Below are positions 38,487-51,522 of a DNA stretch of 64,000 nucleotides, in pieces. The notes beneath the pieces are model-generated. The model had not been told where the DNA came from. It did not search any database and saw nothing but the letters and a program-made list of their open reading frames with translations. Every line of letters begins with the position of its first letter. Positions within the stretch are counted from its first letter, which is position 1. The stretch is from Panorpa germanica (taxonomy: Eukaryota; Arthropoda; Insecta; Mecoptera; Panorpidae), in assembly GCA_963678705.1 (NCBI GenBank), contig OY783216.1, forward strand, positions 8,308,001 through 8,372,000, given 5' to 3'. A program made the translations under genes and the position numbers.

Positions 38487-39140
38487 ATGTTCCAAGTGTA
38501 TATTTATATGTTTATTTGTTTATATGTTTACGCAATTCGTATGGTGGCTCGAAAACGGCTCAACAAATTTTCTTGAAAATTGTCTATTTCGTAGAGAAAG
38601 AAATTCTAAGACTTTTGGCGTCCTCGGATTTTCCCCTGAATTTCCTGGAAATTCGTAATTTTAAAAAAAACTAAAAAAAAATTTTACTTTTTGTCATCTA
38701 ACTTTTAATTCATGGCGTATGTTTGTCATCTAACTTTTAATTCATACGTACATGTAGAAAGTTAAAATTTTGCATGTGTATTATGCGTGTAAATATGTTA
38801 TTAAGAAAAAAATTTCAAAACTAAAAAATTTGATTAGGGGGTACCGGGGCGGTTTTTGCCGAGGCTGAAAATAGGGCTAGAAAGTTGAAATTTTATACAT
38901 GGGCTAACTTTGGTAACTAATTTACAAATCGAAAAAAAAATCCCAAATTTTAAAAAAAGTTTGTCAAATATTGAACAAATTGAAAAAAATATATTTTTTT
39001 AGTCAGAATGATTTCAAAAATATTTTTTATTATATGTAAAATTAATATAGAACGAGGTAAATGGTTCAATTTAAAAATGAAATTAAAATTTGAAATGAAA
39101 TTCAATTCCCACAGTCGCTTGCGACGGTGGTAAACTCCAG
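38487..39140 (+). mobile_element. Helitron-like family H, longer copy
   Basis: This copy shares its first about 45 bp and its last about 300 bp with 16543-16929 and has an extra central part. Near its 3' end is a GC hairpin: CCAC-A-GTCGC, loop TT, GCGAC-G-GTGG at 39109-39130. Ten bases later comes CCAG before T, where the other copy has CTAG before T. Hairpin plus CTRR|T is the Helitron 3' signature. Within the centre, TTGTCATCTAACTTTTAATT occurs twice in tandem (about 38692-38745). There is no helicase or Rep coding. Confidence 0.65.
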
Positions 39141-41539
39141 TTATAACTCTAAAATAAAACTTTAAGTGTGTATCGACATACATCGACATTTATTTTAGCT
39201 TCTCGAGTCGTGTAGGCTGTTAAATATGCAAATACAGGCAGTCTACTAATCCCCAAAGCTAGAAATACTTAACTCGTACGATTGACATAACAGTGACGAT
39301 GTTTATAAGATTACACCGACAGTTTTGCATAATCTGATGCCTAGTGTTAGTGTTAGTGCTCTTGGTGGTGGTGGTGTCTGGTGGCTTGGTGTCTCTAGTA
39401 ATCGCAGTAAAGCGTAAGCTGCTTTAATGGATTGTTTAACACGTGAACTGTACCAGTTAATATATCCGAACATTTATGCAATCTTACCATATGTGACATC
39501 ATAGAATATGCTATGTGAAACATAATATCTGTGCTAATAAGTCAAGTTATATTATGGTAGTCGTAGCATAAACCTCTAGTGTTATCATGAACTAGAAATA
39601 AGGGGAAAGCATTTCTGAAAGTATTATTTGCATTTATTAATTGTGTGTTGCTGTTCTGATCGACAGAAATAATTACTTAAGCGGTGAACTCTGCAGCAGT
39701 GTTAATGTAATGTTTAAATATATTCTTGTGTGGAATATTAATTGAGTTGTGTGCTTCATGTAGTTGCAATTGTGACAAACATAAATATTATACGTTTCCA
39801 ACGGGATAAAAACGAATGAAAGAGACAAAGTGTAGTTAGAGTAGGATAGAGCGATGGCATGTGATATATCATCAATAATTATTGGTGCTATTGCCTAGAA
39901 ATAGAACAAAAATAACTTATAATAGTTTAAGATGAAACGATACTTGGCCATTTTTGATTCGCGAAATATAGATGGCGATACTATACAGCAGGTTAAATAT
40001 TATCAAAAAAACCATGCTTTTTTTTACGTTTAAATCGTTTTATGTAAGTAACTATAAACGCGAATCAAAATCTAGAGCTGCAATTAGTTAGATGAATAAC
40101 GTATCTATATTTTAAGCTTTCTACCACTGACTTTTAATGAGATGGAACCGCAAAAATAAGTTTTGAAAATGAATATTGCTATATTTTCTAGTTAAATTTC
40201 AATTTTTATATAACTGGGTATTATCAAATACTCTATATATTTTTAAGTCTTAAGCGTAAGTTTGATCGTAAATGATCTGTAACTTCGTACTTCTTGAAAA
40301 ATAGACCTATGAAATCTATGGAAACATCAGTATATTTTTTGAGGAAAGTTAAATAAATACAATGTATTGTTACGGTGAATACCTTCCCCTTAATAGTTTG
40401 ATATGTATACATACAACAGACATGCAGACGTATATGAATACAGTAAATTGCCGTCACGTACCAAGTAAACAAACAACTACCATCCAACTAATAAAGTTAT
40501 AATGGTACTGCAATGGTCAGATATACAAGGAAATATTCGTGTACAAGTGTATCCATAACTTCCTGGTAAAGCACAATAGTATAGTAGAACAACAGAGACG
40601 GTTCTAGCGTACTATACCGGACCTTATTTTATTAGATGTTATAAATTAAATTGTAATATTATCTAGCGTAGAGAGTAAGTTTATGTTGGTAACACTGGTC
40701 TGGGGTTCTACAATGTCCCCATATCATATACCAACATAGAAATAATAAAACCATTAAACGCGGGCGCGCAAAAAAAAAAGGAAAACACAATAATAAAAAA
40801 ATATATAAATATATGACCTCAAGAGCTATAACTGTGTAACATATATATAAAATTATTACTGATATTGTTTGGGTTGGTATGAGGGGTGTGTTATATCCGT
40901 TTCTAGGTCCTGGTACCAACAACGCTCCAACAAGAGCAACCCCTGGATAAGGGTAACGGCTTTGTCTACAGTAATTTAATGTCATGGTGGGATCTAAATA
41001 ATGACGACACTAACAATAACAAAACAATGATTATAACGTTGGGAATATCATTTTAATTAATATTTTAGTAGACATTTTTATTTGTTTTGTTATAAATTGT
41101 TTTATTTTGAATGTGTAAAAAAATTAAAGGGTTATGTTCTCCATTGGGTTTTATTATACTTTGCTGGCAATATGAGCACACATTCATGTTGAAATATAAA
41201 TATGTTAGATGAGCAGATCGGTCGGTTTATAAAAGCTGCGTGCTTGCCTAAGAATAGACGAGCAAAAAATATTCTAATATTCATAGGTTGTCTAATATTT
41301 TTGGGATGTTACTGCATCGATTAAGAGAAGGAGATTTGGGAATTATAATATTTTTCTCTTCTTAAATTTATAGAATTCAATTTAGTAATTTGTTACTGCT
41401 AAAAGAAGTGATTGTTCTAATTACTTAAAACATTTTTGTTCTCTTATCAAGTCTAACCAAATATGATTTAATTAATATTAATTATAAATAGTTTAACAAA
41501 TTTTATTTTGCAAAACATTTACAAATTACGAGTACATTC
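39141..41539. other. Spacer, no gene supported
   Basis: A (GGT)n tract lies near 39364-39376 next to GTGTTA repeats. The minus-strand frame 40659-40985 (108 codons) has a hydrophobic middle but no recognised family. No other structure seen. Confidence 0.5.
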
Positions 41540-43932
41540 GCTGTTTTATTTTAAAACAGTTTTGTTTTTCAAAAACAGACTGTTCACATTGAACGAGGAA
41601 TGAATTTGAGTTGGAGGAATTCTGATGTCTGTAGTTTTTGAATTAATTAAGAAGCGTCAATAAAATTGTATTTATTTAATTAGTTGTAATTTTAATAAGC
41701 TGCCTGCAAAATTTAAACCGATTATTTTTCCTTGTTTTGGAGAAAATTGACATTTTCGACGTTACAACAAACACTGTTTATATATGCAAGGAATGAATTT
41801 GAGTTGGAGGAATTCTGATGTCTGTAGTTTTTTAATTAATTAAGAAGCGTCAATAAAATTGTATTTATTTAATTAGTTGTAATTTTAATAAGCTGCCTGC
41901 AAAATTTAAACCGATTATTTTTCCTTGTTTTGGAGAAAATTGACATTTTCGACGTTACAACAAACACTGTTTATATATGCAAGGAATGAATTTGAGTTGG
42001 AGGAATTCTGATGTCTGTAGTTTTTGAATTAATTAAGAAGCGTCAATAAAATTGTATTTATTTAATTAGTTGTAATTTTAATAAGCTGCCTGCAAAATTT
42101 AAACCGATTATTTTTCCTTGTTTTGGAGAAAATTGACATTTTCGACGTTACAACAAACACTGTTTATATATGCAAGGAATGAATTTGAGTTGGAGGAATT
42201 CTGATGTCTGTAGTTTTTGAATTAATTAAGAAGCGTCAATAAAATTGTATTTATTTAATTAGTTGTAATTTTAATAAGCTGCCTGCAAAATTTAAACCGA
42301 TTATTTTTCCTTGTTTTGGAGAAAATTGACATTTTCGACGTTACAACAAACACTGTTTATATATGCAAGGAATGAATTTGAGTTGGAGGAATTCTGATGT
42401 CTGTAGTTTTTGAATTAATTAAGAAGCGTCAATAAAATTGTATTTATTTAATTAGTTGTAATTTTAATAAGCTGCCTGCAAAATTTAAACCGATTATTTT
42501 TCCTTGTTTTGGAGAAAATTGACATTTTCGACGTTACAACAAACACTGTTTATATATGCAAGGAATGAATTTGAGTTGGAGGAATTCTGATGTCTGTAGT
42601 TTTTGAATTAATTAAGAAGCGTCAATAAAATTGTATTTATTTAATTAGTTGTAATTTTAATAAGCTGCCTGCAAAATTTAAACCGATTATTTTTCCTTGT
42701 TTTGGAGAAAATTGACATTTTCGACGTTACAACAAACACTGTTTATATATGCAAGGAATGAATTTGAGTTGGAGGAATTCTGATGTCTGTAGTTTTTTAA
42801 TTAATTAAGAAGCGTCAATAAAATTGTATTTATTTAATTAGTTGTAATTTTAATAAGCTGCCTGCAAAATTTAAACCGATTATTTTTCCTTGTTTTGGAG
42901 AAAATTGACATTTTCGACGTTACAACAAACACTGTTTATATATGCAAGGAATGAATTTGAGTTGGAGGAATTCTGATGTCTGTAGTTTTTTAATTAATTA
43001 AGAAGCGTCAATAAAATTGTATTTATTTAATTAGTTGTAATTTTAATAAGCTGCCTGCAAAATTTAAACCGATTATTTTTCCTTGTTTTGGAGAAAATTG
43101 ACATTTTCGACGTTACAACAAACACTGTTTATATATGCAAGGAATGAATTTGAGTTGGAGGAATTCTGATGTCTGTAGTTTTTTAATTAATTAAGAAGCG
43201 TCAATAAAATTGTATTTATTTAATTAGTTGTAATTTTAATAAGCTGCCTGCAAAATTTAAACCGATTATTTTTCCTTGTTTTGGAGAAAATTGACATTTG
43301 CCATGTGTGTTATAAACACTTTTTGACCGATTCAAATATATGGTATTTTTACCATATTATTATTATTTATGTTTTTTTATTTTTTTTCGTACACATTGTA
43401 AAGTATTTATTTAAATAGAAGACATAATACACCTGCAAATATTAAATCCAACAAGTGTATAGTCTTTTGCACGAATGTCAGTTGGACACCACTAGTACTG
43501 CTCATTTTCGAACTTTTCGCTGAAACTTTTCGCCAACTTCAGCGACGTTTTTGTTTTTAGTATTTGTCTGTGTGTCACTTAAAAATTTAGTATTCCACAA
43601 ATAATTGTGTTGGCGATATATTTCTATTAAATTGCTGGTCTTATCATTTGTCCATTGCATTCTGCACTTATTTATAACTGCTCTTAGAACTAGTTGCTAG
43701 CCAAATGATAAACAACTGACAAGCGCAAATGTTCACAGAAAACAAAACTACGTGTTCAAACCAAGCAGACTTAAAAACAACAACAAACGTGTTTTCTTTT
43801 GATCTTACGTAACTCCATATGGGAATGTGTTTTGTTTACTAAAATAGTTTTGAAAGACAAAAATGTTTCAAGAAATGTCTCTTTGGTTTTTGTTCGTGTT
43901 TTGTTGTTTTGTCCCTCTGGTGTGAAACCGGC
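41540..43932 (+). mobile_element. MITE family A element carrying a satellite array
   Basis: The left part (41540-41583, TGTTTTATTTTAAAACAG and AAAACAGACTG) and the right part (about 43535-43932) follow the family A element at 15568-15912. The right terminus CTCTGGTGTGAAACCGGC (43915-43932) is complementary to that copy's left end. Between them lies sequence absent from the 15.6 kb copy: a 193-bp tandem array plus about 240 bp of unique sequence. The left terminus proper is missing or too diverged. Either the full-length family includes this interior, or a second element landed inside and expanded. Confidence 0.65.
41596..43299 (+). repeat. 193-bp satellite array, about 8.8 copies
   Basis: Units start at about 41601, 41794, 41987, 42180, 42373, 42566, 42759, 42952 and 43145, exactly 193 bp apart; the last is cut at 43299 after TTGACATTT. 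Copies are almost identical. One visible variant separates two types: after CTGTAGTTTTT, copies 1, 3, 4, 5 and 6 have G and copies 2, 7, 8 and 9 have T. Such homogeneity indicates recent amplification by unequal exchange or rolling-circle copying. No coding frame spans the unit. Confidence 0.97.
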
Positions 43933-46564
43933 ATTATACGATTTACTAAGACGAGTGTTATATTCTCCGACAACGAGACCGAAGCAAACTGAATACAATT
44001 TGATAAATACAACTTAAACGTTATACGATTATGTATGTCTGTATATTTGAAGGTTATGAATGAATTGCTTTCTTTTAAATCAAGTAAAAAAAGTCGAAGA
44101 TCATTATCTTAAACTGCCTTCCATTTTACGAGTACAGCATTATTATTATTAAAAATGTGGATATTTTTCTTTTCTAGAAGACAATTTTTGTAAATGTTAA
44201 TAAAATAAATAATATTATTTATGTTTTATATTATATACTTTATTTTATGTTATACAATTAAGCATTCGAAATATGATTATGTTCTCCAAGACATTTAAAA
44301 AACATTAATTTCTCGATTCTTTTTTAAATTAATTCCATTGGTTTTGAGCGATTTATTTAGAGATTAGATTAGTATCCTATACTAGTAGAAGAACGCAAAT
44401 TCCTACAATACGATTCTGGTACATGTTAATACATACAAAAATGACTCATCTACTTTTACCCAAGCAAAATAAACCTGCTGTATGTCTTCATTGTATATAT
44501 TGTATACAACTATATACAATATCTCTATTTCCTATTCCACGAATAAAGTTTTAGATGTGGTATTACTTTCTCTCGGTATGCCCAAATCTTCAATGAAACC
44601 AAAGTATTGAATATCCTCCCGCATGGATTGAGATTATGAAAAACTGAATAATAATAACTTTATCCCTAAAGCACCGGGCGAGGGCGAGGTTTTCCAACAA
44701 GATAATGACAACAATATTGCCATTAGACATTCAGGTCATATCCCTGGTACAATATATAACATAAAAGGGTCTAAAGTCCTTCGTAGTATTATATTACGTT
44801 ATTTCTAAGTAATGTTACGTAAATTTCCACATGGATAACTGGCTTTAATAGTTAGTACTTTGTCTTGTGCTTTTAAATTTTAATATTAATATACGAATAT
44901 TTATAAAAGGGTTCTCTATTCTTTTCTAAAGCAGAAATATGTTTATTTTTAATTTGTAATAAAACTGTAACAGTCAGTTATCGACTTAGGATGGAGTTTC
45001 GCTCAGTAATTTTAGAAGTAATAATAAATATTTTAACAAATTACATTAAAAATATATATTGTTCTTACAAAAGAATAAAATTCATGTAAAGAAGTGATGC
45101 AAGAATCTCTTCCTCGTCACCAAATATCATATATTTAAAAATTATATCCTTTTGTGACGTGGACTGGATTCAAACCAAGAACAACTTCATTTCTGTGTTT
45201 CATACCGTGTCGCCACTCTTCACCCCGCAATGGGAGATTCTCTTTGGATACTGCAATGCTACTTTGAATACATCACATGTAATATACCAATCTATGTATT
45301 GTAAGCTTTAGGGTTTCTTCAAATACAACTTTATATAAAAGTATTGTAAGAAATTACACAGACATATGGGTTTAATCAGAACGAAATCGTAACGAATTCC
45401 ATATCATATATGTTATGTATATATATGACACATAACCTCACAAACATTTGAAATTCAGATTATACATTCCGTAAAGTCACGTGGCATATGGTACAACATG
45501 ACGCAGGCCGCGGTTCGATGCCTTCCTTGCTGGCTGCTGTTTATACGTCTACGGTTGTACCAGAATGTCGTCATTTTGTAAAGCGACAGCTAACTTATTT
45601 TTGGGGTTGAATAAAATGAGTACAACCCCTTCGCATATAAACAAAACAGAAAATACAATTAAAATGTACGTTACTAAAGTTCTAAAAGCACTGTTTACAA
45701 AGTTTTAAGAGAGCTTTTTAATTTACTAAAGTTCATATTATATTATAACAGGTAGTTGACGATAAGTTTTGATAGCTTCTTAAAGAAACTTTCATAATTA
45801 GCATTAGAATTTGTTAAGATCAGTCAGAAGTTAGATTCTAACATTTTAGGGTGGAGAGAGAAGAGAGGGGTACGCTTATTACAACGTTAAAATATTCATG
45901 ATACTTTAAATATTAATTACTCTAAGAATGAATAACATTTCTCAAAATATTGTTGGAGAATTAAATATTTTGTTAAATGTGAATAATTCAAGAAATTTAT
46001 TGTCTTCGTTTTGCTTTCAAAGTAAACAGTGATGGAGTAACTAATAAACACTCGTAAATATATAACTTTAACATCTTAAATACATTTTTATAAGTTTTCC
46101 CACTTCTGATATAGCAGTTGTTAATTTTCTTTCTATGTCTAATGTTATTTTTGGTTTAAAGGTGCATCATAAAATACTACATGCAATAGTGCAAAATACA
46201 GATTAATAGAAGTATGGATACTCCATACTTCCTAATACTAAAACATAAAACTTTATATTCGTTGAACGTACAATTGTCTTTTTTATCGACCAAATTAATA
46301 ATCTACAATCTGCCATAAACAAAATGAAGTTTCAGTTGGAGAAAAATTAGGAAATGGAAATAATTATATTAAATAAAAATGTTTATGTTAAATACAAATA
46401 TTAATTAATATTAAAAAAGTATATTTCTGACGCAAGTATTTTTAATACGCTGTTCTCAGACTTAAACTTAAAATTAAAATTAAAACTAAAACAGGAAAAA
46501 GTTATTGCACGAGGTATATATATCTACTAACAAAAATAATTTGGTTTTGCATTAACAGATTACC
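43933..46564. other. A+T-rich spacer
   Basis: No gene supported. A small inverted repeat TATATTGTATA/TATACAATAT lies near 44490-44520. The open frames overlapping 43771-44017 fall on the family A right end and are not genes. Confidence 0.5.
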
Positions 46565-46719
46565 AATTCTGAGGGGTCACAAGAAATGAGGTCCCAATGG
46601 CTGAGTTTTCAATATTTTGAAATGAAAATTTTACAAAATGTTTGTCAAATGTTTATCTTTGATGTGTCAAGTAGATAGAATAAAATATTTCATTTATTAG
46701 ATTAGAAAAAAATTAGAGA
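46565..46719 (+). repeat. Repeat family E, forward copy
   Basis: AATTCTGAGGGGTC, then TGAAAATTTTACAAAAT, TGTCAAATGTTTATCTTTGA and AAAATATTTCATTTATTA match the reverse complement of 58607-58761 at roughly 80% by eye. Unknown repeat class; non-coding. Confidence 0.7.
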
Positions 46720-47144
46720 AAATATGATTTTTTTAACCTTCGAAACTAACCTAACCCCTTAACACTAAAAAGTTTAATTGATTGAAAACATTTCCTATAT
46801 CTAATTCGCATCTTATATTACCATAATACTATATACATTTGTTCCCCTTTATTACACCAGGTATAATTATATTTGCCAAAGAAAGTTCGCCACTGCCTTA
46901 TGTTGAAATATTGAAATATTTCTATTGAAGAATGCGGAGAAACTCGCAGAACACTTGATTAAAAAATAATTACCGTAACTAAGATAGAATTCGAGCTGAT
47001 GGATGTTCAGCGTCACCCATAATGACTACCATAAATGAAACCGAAGAGTAGTGATGTGATGGACCGACCACTAATCTTTGATTATGTCAACGAGCTTAAC
47101 ACCGGATTGTACAAAAGCTCTTTTAGATCCACAGCCAACATTGT
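46720..47144. other. Spacer
   Basis: No recognisable feature. Confidence 0.45.
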
Positions 47145-47395
47145 TTAAAACAGAGTTTCAGAAAAAAATAATACTTGTTCAGAGCTTAAAAAGACTAAAA
47201 CTTTAGAAGATGTACGAGTTGAACAAGATTGAAATATGAGTCAGCTGGAACAAATTATAAAGAGTCCAGAGAGTTCTTCCTCGGAGATAGAAACTGGTAC
47301 TACAACTGCTGGTATGACAATAATATTAAATGAAAAATGTTCAAATCTATTGCTGCCAGATGGAGCTATAGGTACCACATGGAACGAGCTATAGG
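47145..47395 (+). pseudogene. Possible degenerate coding remnant, unassigned
   Basis: One frame reads NNTCSELKKTKTLEDVRVEQ, then a TGA at about 47231, then MSQLEQIIKSPESSSSEIET, GTTTAGMTIILNEKCSNLL and PDGAIGTTWNEL before a stop. The amino-acid mix (Glu, Ser, Thr, Lys) looks more protein-like than its surroundings, but I recognise no family. It could be a fragment of a transposon protein or chance. The opposite strand is also open over part of this stretch. Confidence 0.2.
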
Positions 47396-47920
47396 GGCCA
47401 TGTGTTAGAAATGGAAGGCTGAAAAACATTATGAATTTTTATTTTGTAAATTCAATCAACTTTAACAAAATTATTGATTAGCAATATTTTGTGAATGGAA
47501 GGGAAGGGAAAGGGAACACCGAATGTTTGTAATGTATAAAGTAGGGAAAGCCTTATAGTAAGGGCTGGATTAAATCTTAAGTTGACTATACAGAAACTAG
47601 CATAGAATTTAGATCAAAGTTCTCAGAAGTATTAGAAGCCTTTGATTTATCAGGACTGCAGTAAAGATAAATACCCTTCAAACATTTTTTCGTATCGTAG
47701 TAATGTCGAATAGTCTGATTACAATTTGAGTAAGATTTTTCGAAGCACGTTCTAAACCACAGGTAGAAAAATATATTTAGAAACGTTCAGGAAGGGAAAT
47801 TTAGTATTCTACAGTTTAAATTTATGTGGTGGAGTAATATATTTCTGCTACTGAAACTGTCGCCTCAGTTTTTGAATCGAAACGCTTTCGAAAAGGATAC
47901 GCCCTAATGTCAATTCATAT

Positions 47921-47990
47921 ACTATGTCGAGTTCTAGAATATCGTATTCGAATTTTATACGCTTCGGATTCAAATTGTTTGTAGTGTGGT
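47921..47990 (-). repeat. Repeat family F, reverse copy
   Basis: The 27-bp run around TACGATATTCTAGAACTCGA is identical in reverse complement to 57111-57137. Both copies also share CTACAAACAATTTG beside it, with a 16-bp extra segment in this copy. Confidence 0.6.
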
Positions 47991-50584
47991 AATTTTAAAA
48001 TAATTTGTCTTTAAAGATAGTAGAGATTAAAGGTAGTTCTGATGCAGTTTTGAATGAGAGACGATTTCAGAAGTGGGAAATGAAATGATGGAAGGAGGAG
48101 GAAGAATGGTTCATTACATTCACGTTCGTCATTTCAGTATCGCTATGATTGACTATAAAGTACCAGCATCTGTTGCGCAACACTTTAGCATTTTCTTCTC
48201 GCCAAGGTGTAAAAAGACAATTGCGGTCAAATAGTTCGTATACAATTGGCTACTAGGAACTTCTTTTTTCCTTGAAGCACCCATTTGTATTTTCATAAAT
48301 CATCTGTATTAAAATATATCGGTTTATATTTGAGTTATACGGGTACAAATAAGAAAGAAGGACCACAGGACCACATTTTTAAAGAGTGACTAAAGATAGG
48401 ATGTCACTTTACAACCCTACGTAGAATAATTTTTGATTTTATGAATAATCACACAGGAACCACATGAAACAATGTACCCTCCCTCTATTTCATCGCATAA
48501 TTCCATCGGTAACCACCAACAGAACCTCATCCCCTCTATCACTTAACCACCATCACCACCGCCTCCGCCCCCGCCCACCGGCGTCAATCATGACATCACA
48601 GACAAAGCCACTTTATTATAGTAATAAAGTCGGATACCCAAGTAAGCAGTAATACGAGAAGTAACTAACTAACATTTGTTAATTTGCAATTCATCGTTTA
48701 ATTAAATTTTAAGTTATTTACTTCCACTGCGTCTTCCTTCACTACCATTATCTCGTTAACACTTTAAGTGAAGTGACAACTATGCGACAAACAAACAGGC
48801 AGTCAGTAACGTCATCTAACGGGAAGCGTTAGAACTAATATCAGGGTGTAAGTATATAACTATAGAATGATGTTCCATCTCTCATGGTTTGATATCATTT
48901 TCCCCGGAAGTGACAGTACAACGAAGTTACATAGCGACTACAAAACAGGGATGTAGTCGTCTTATCCCGCTGAACATTGAAGATTATTTAGGTTAATGTA
49001 TAATGTAAGGTTACATAACAAAAATTATCTTTAGACATATATTTACATAACTGTCATGCAAGTATATGAAATGTTAAATTCGATTTAGATAATTATTACC
49101 AATTTTCTTATGCATTTGCATTTAGTTAATGACAATTTTAATCTTCGATAATAGAAGGCTAGAAGTAGAAATATGTACCCTCAAGATAGGTTATACAAAT
49201 CTTACTCCAAAGAAAACTACAACCAATGTGTTAACAATGTAAGATCCTACTAACAATAAAGCATATTATTCTTTGATGTTAAGGTGCTCGTCGCACAGAC
49301 AAAACTGTAATATGCTTGAGGAATATAGGCTGATATTTGAAAGCAGAAAGCAGGCTGAAAGACCTTATTGACTTTAGTACCCTTACTAGTATCTATAAGT
49401 TGTAAATTATATATTGTAAATGTTTATAAATGTATATATTATATTAAGTGCTAATAACTTTTGAAAGTTGATGCACTCATATAAATATTAAAAAAGAAAA
49501 ACTTTGATAAATTACAAAAACTAACCTGAGGTAAAAAACATTATCTTAAAGAATACATAAATTTACGTTTTGTATTTAGAACGATAATTTTTTATATTTA
49601 AGGAAAAAACTTCTCTTGCTTTGTATATTTTTCCTAACTATTGTTAAGTCTAAATAAGTATTGATTTGTAATTTCTATTTTTAGTTTGTTTGGCCTGTTT
49701 TCAAAATTAATCACTACCATGACCACACCACTTCCAAATGCATTTATGATTTAAAGTCAAAACAATGTGTATATTATATCGAATTCAATTGCAGAGCCGT
49801 CTAATATTACAGCTCTTGGAATAATACCTACTCATTAAGGTTTTACAATAATTATAAACAAGTTAAAAATATTTCACTGGCCCTAACGACTGAGTATAGG
49901 TATAACTCGAGTAGCTAGTCAATATTTTAGTTATGAATCAGTGCGTGTATAAAATCGTAGAAGAGGGCGTCTTTCGTCACCGTACCCTAACTACAGCCCT
50001 GCCTAAGAGAATTACAGTGACAGTGAAGGCAGTTTTGAGGATTAGTTACATTGTGCGATGTAAGCCCAGTACGTTAGATGGTTATTAACACATCAGGCGC
50101 GCACAGAGAGCGCGTTGGTGCGCATAATGCTATCATAATACTCGTCCTAGTAACAGGAACAGGAACTAGGAAGGAACCCTTAATATTATGTGTATGGGTA
50201 CATTTACTCACACGGCATACAGCAATGTTATTTGGAAATGTGGGAAACAAGGATAGATGGTGAGGGCGGAGGCGTTGGGGGTTACCGTTTGGAGTGATAA
50301 ACTTGATCGTAGCGCTATTGATTGGTATACAATTGTTTTAGTAATGCATGCATGAATAATCATCATATATTGAGAGAAATATCCGTCGTACGTACGTATG
50401 GAGGAAGGCATCTACGATGGCAGGAAGGTAGCTGGAGAACTGTTAGCGCAAAGTGACGCTAATTAAGAATGTCGCTGCACGTATGCTATCCGAATTCGCT
50501 GAGTGTCATTTATTAATTAATTAGGTTTAGTTACACAAATGGGTTAATGCTAAATACCAGTAGATGTCTTGAGAAAGATGGAAG
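47991..50584. other. Spacer, no gene supported
   Basis: A C-rich stretch at about 48505-48580 would encode His, Arg and Pro runs but looks like low-complexity sequence. A less A+T-rich patch at 49960-50130 has CpG sites but no usable frame. Confidence 0.45.
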
Positions 50585-50745
50585 AGAATAACCAAAGGTA
50601 GAATTACAAAACTCCATTTCACGTTTGTAAAATCAACATTGAAATGGATGATAGATGTAAATGTGAAAGACCTGGAACGTTGGACCATATAATATTTGAA
50701 AGGACAAACTATAAAGTATAAAGAGATGCATTTTGTGTAAAAACT
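50585..50745 (+). pseudogene. Non-LTR retrotransposon polymerase tail, decayed
   Basis: A short frame reads CKCERPGTLDHIIFERTNY, ending at a TAA soon after. This follows the C-terminal Cys-x-Cys...His...Cys motif that ends many insect non-LTR polymerases carrying RNase H (compare the 61.2 kb fragment, CECGEEEADPVHILWQC). The last zinc ligand is Arg instead of Cys. Upstream, RITKGRITKLHFTF in another frame resembles the segment that normally precedes the motif, so a frameshift lies between. A dead 5'-truncated copy. Confidence 0.5.
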
Positions 50746-51522
50746 ATTAGCATTCTGAGATTTTTAATGGTTGTGGTGGATAGCTGTGCTATTTAGGTTG
50801 CCGATACAAAAAAAAAAATCAAAAATATTTGAAAAATTGTGGTCATGGTAGTTAAAAACGTCTTAAGGTGTTTCAATTTTCGAAATTTTTTAATTTTTTT
50901 TTCTAATTTCTAAACAAAATGAGATAAATTTTTTATTCCTTTTTTTCTAGTGTAGTCATGAGCAGGACCACCCTCTGGTGCTCGCTTATCGTTGAATATT
51001 GGGACACCCTGTATATATATGTGTGTGTATATAACAACTACACGTACAATAGTATTGTACAACAACACTTCCTTCCTGCCGTCGGCGTCCGTAGATAGTA
51101 TCGTCTATCGTTGAGTACAAATAGCCATTTAATTCTACTAACCGACGTTCATGAATATGGCGTCTGGTCGTGCGGGTAGTGTGGGTAGTGTATGCACGAG
51201 TATCTGTGTTGTTTATGTGTGTCTGTGAACCACGATACAAGAAGATAAATTATCTATTTACAAATATTTGAAAATGAATATCGTTTGCTGCAATAGCAGT
51301 AAAATATCTCTCCTTGTTTACGCTCCATTACGAAGAAACTAAAACATTTCGTTAAATACATTTGTTTAAACATAGTGTACACATTTTCTATTTGAATAGC
51401 AAACTATTATAACTATTTACTTTTATGTTACGAAACACATATATTACATTATTTACGACGGCACAATAATTTACAAATTCTGGTTAGAAGATTACAAATA
51501 AATAAATAATGTAAAAACTCAC
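50746..51522. other. Spacer / probable intron downstream of the exon
   Basis: Between the retrotransposon tail and the exon I see a possible mariner-type terminus (GGGACACCCTGTA at 51001-51013) followed by a TA/TG tract, and otherwise no feature. On the minus strand this follows the exon's splice donor and so is likely intron. Confidence 0.45.

Noticed and set aside
40659..40985. 108-codon minus-strand frame with hydrophobic centre
   Set aside because: The centre comes from A/T homopolymer-rich sequence, which translates as hydrophobic residues by default; no family match.
41596..43299. CRISPR-like array reading of the tandem repeat
   Set aside because: Units are 193 bp and directly adjacent with no variable spacers; this is satellite DNA in a eukaryotic genome.
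45483..45525. tRNA-like A and B boxes (TGGCATATGG and GGTTCGATGCC)
   Set aside because: The spacing between the boxes is about 15 bases too short for a tRNA, no acceptor stem pairs, and no SINE body follows.
48464..48652. Frame with His and Arg-Pro runs
   Set aside because: Low-complexity C-rich DNA; no start context or homology.
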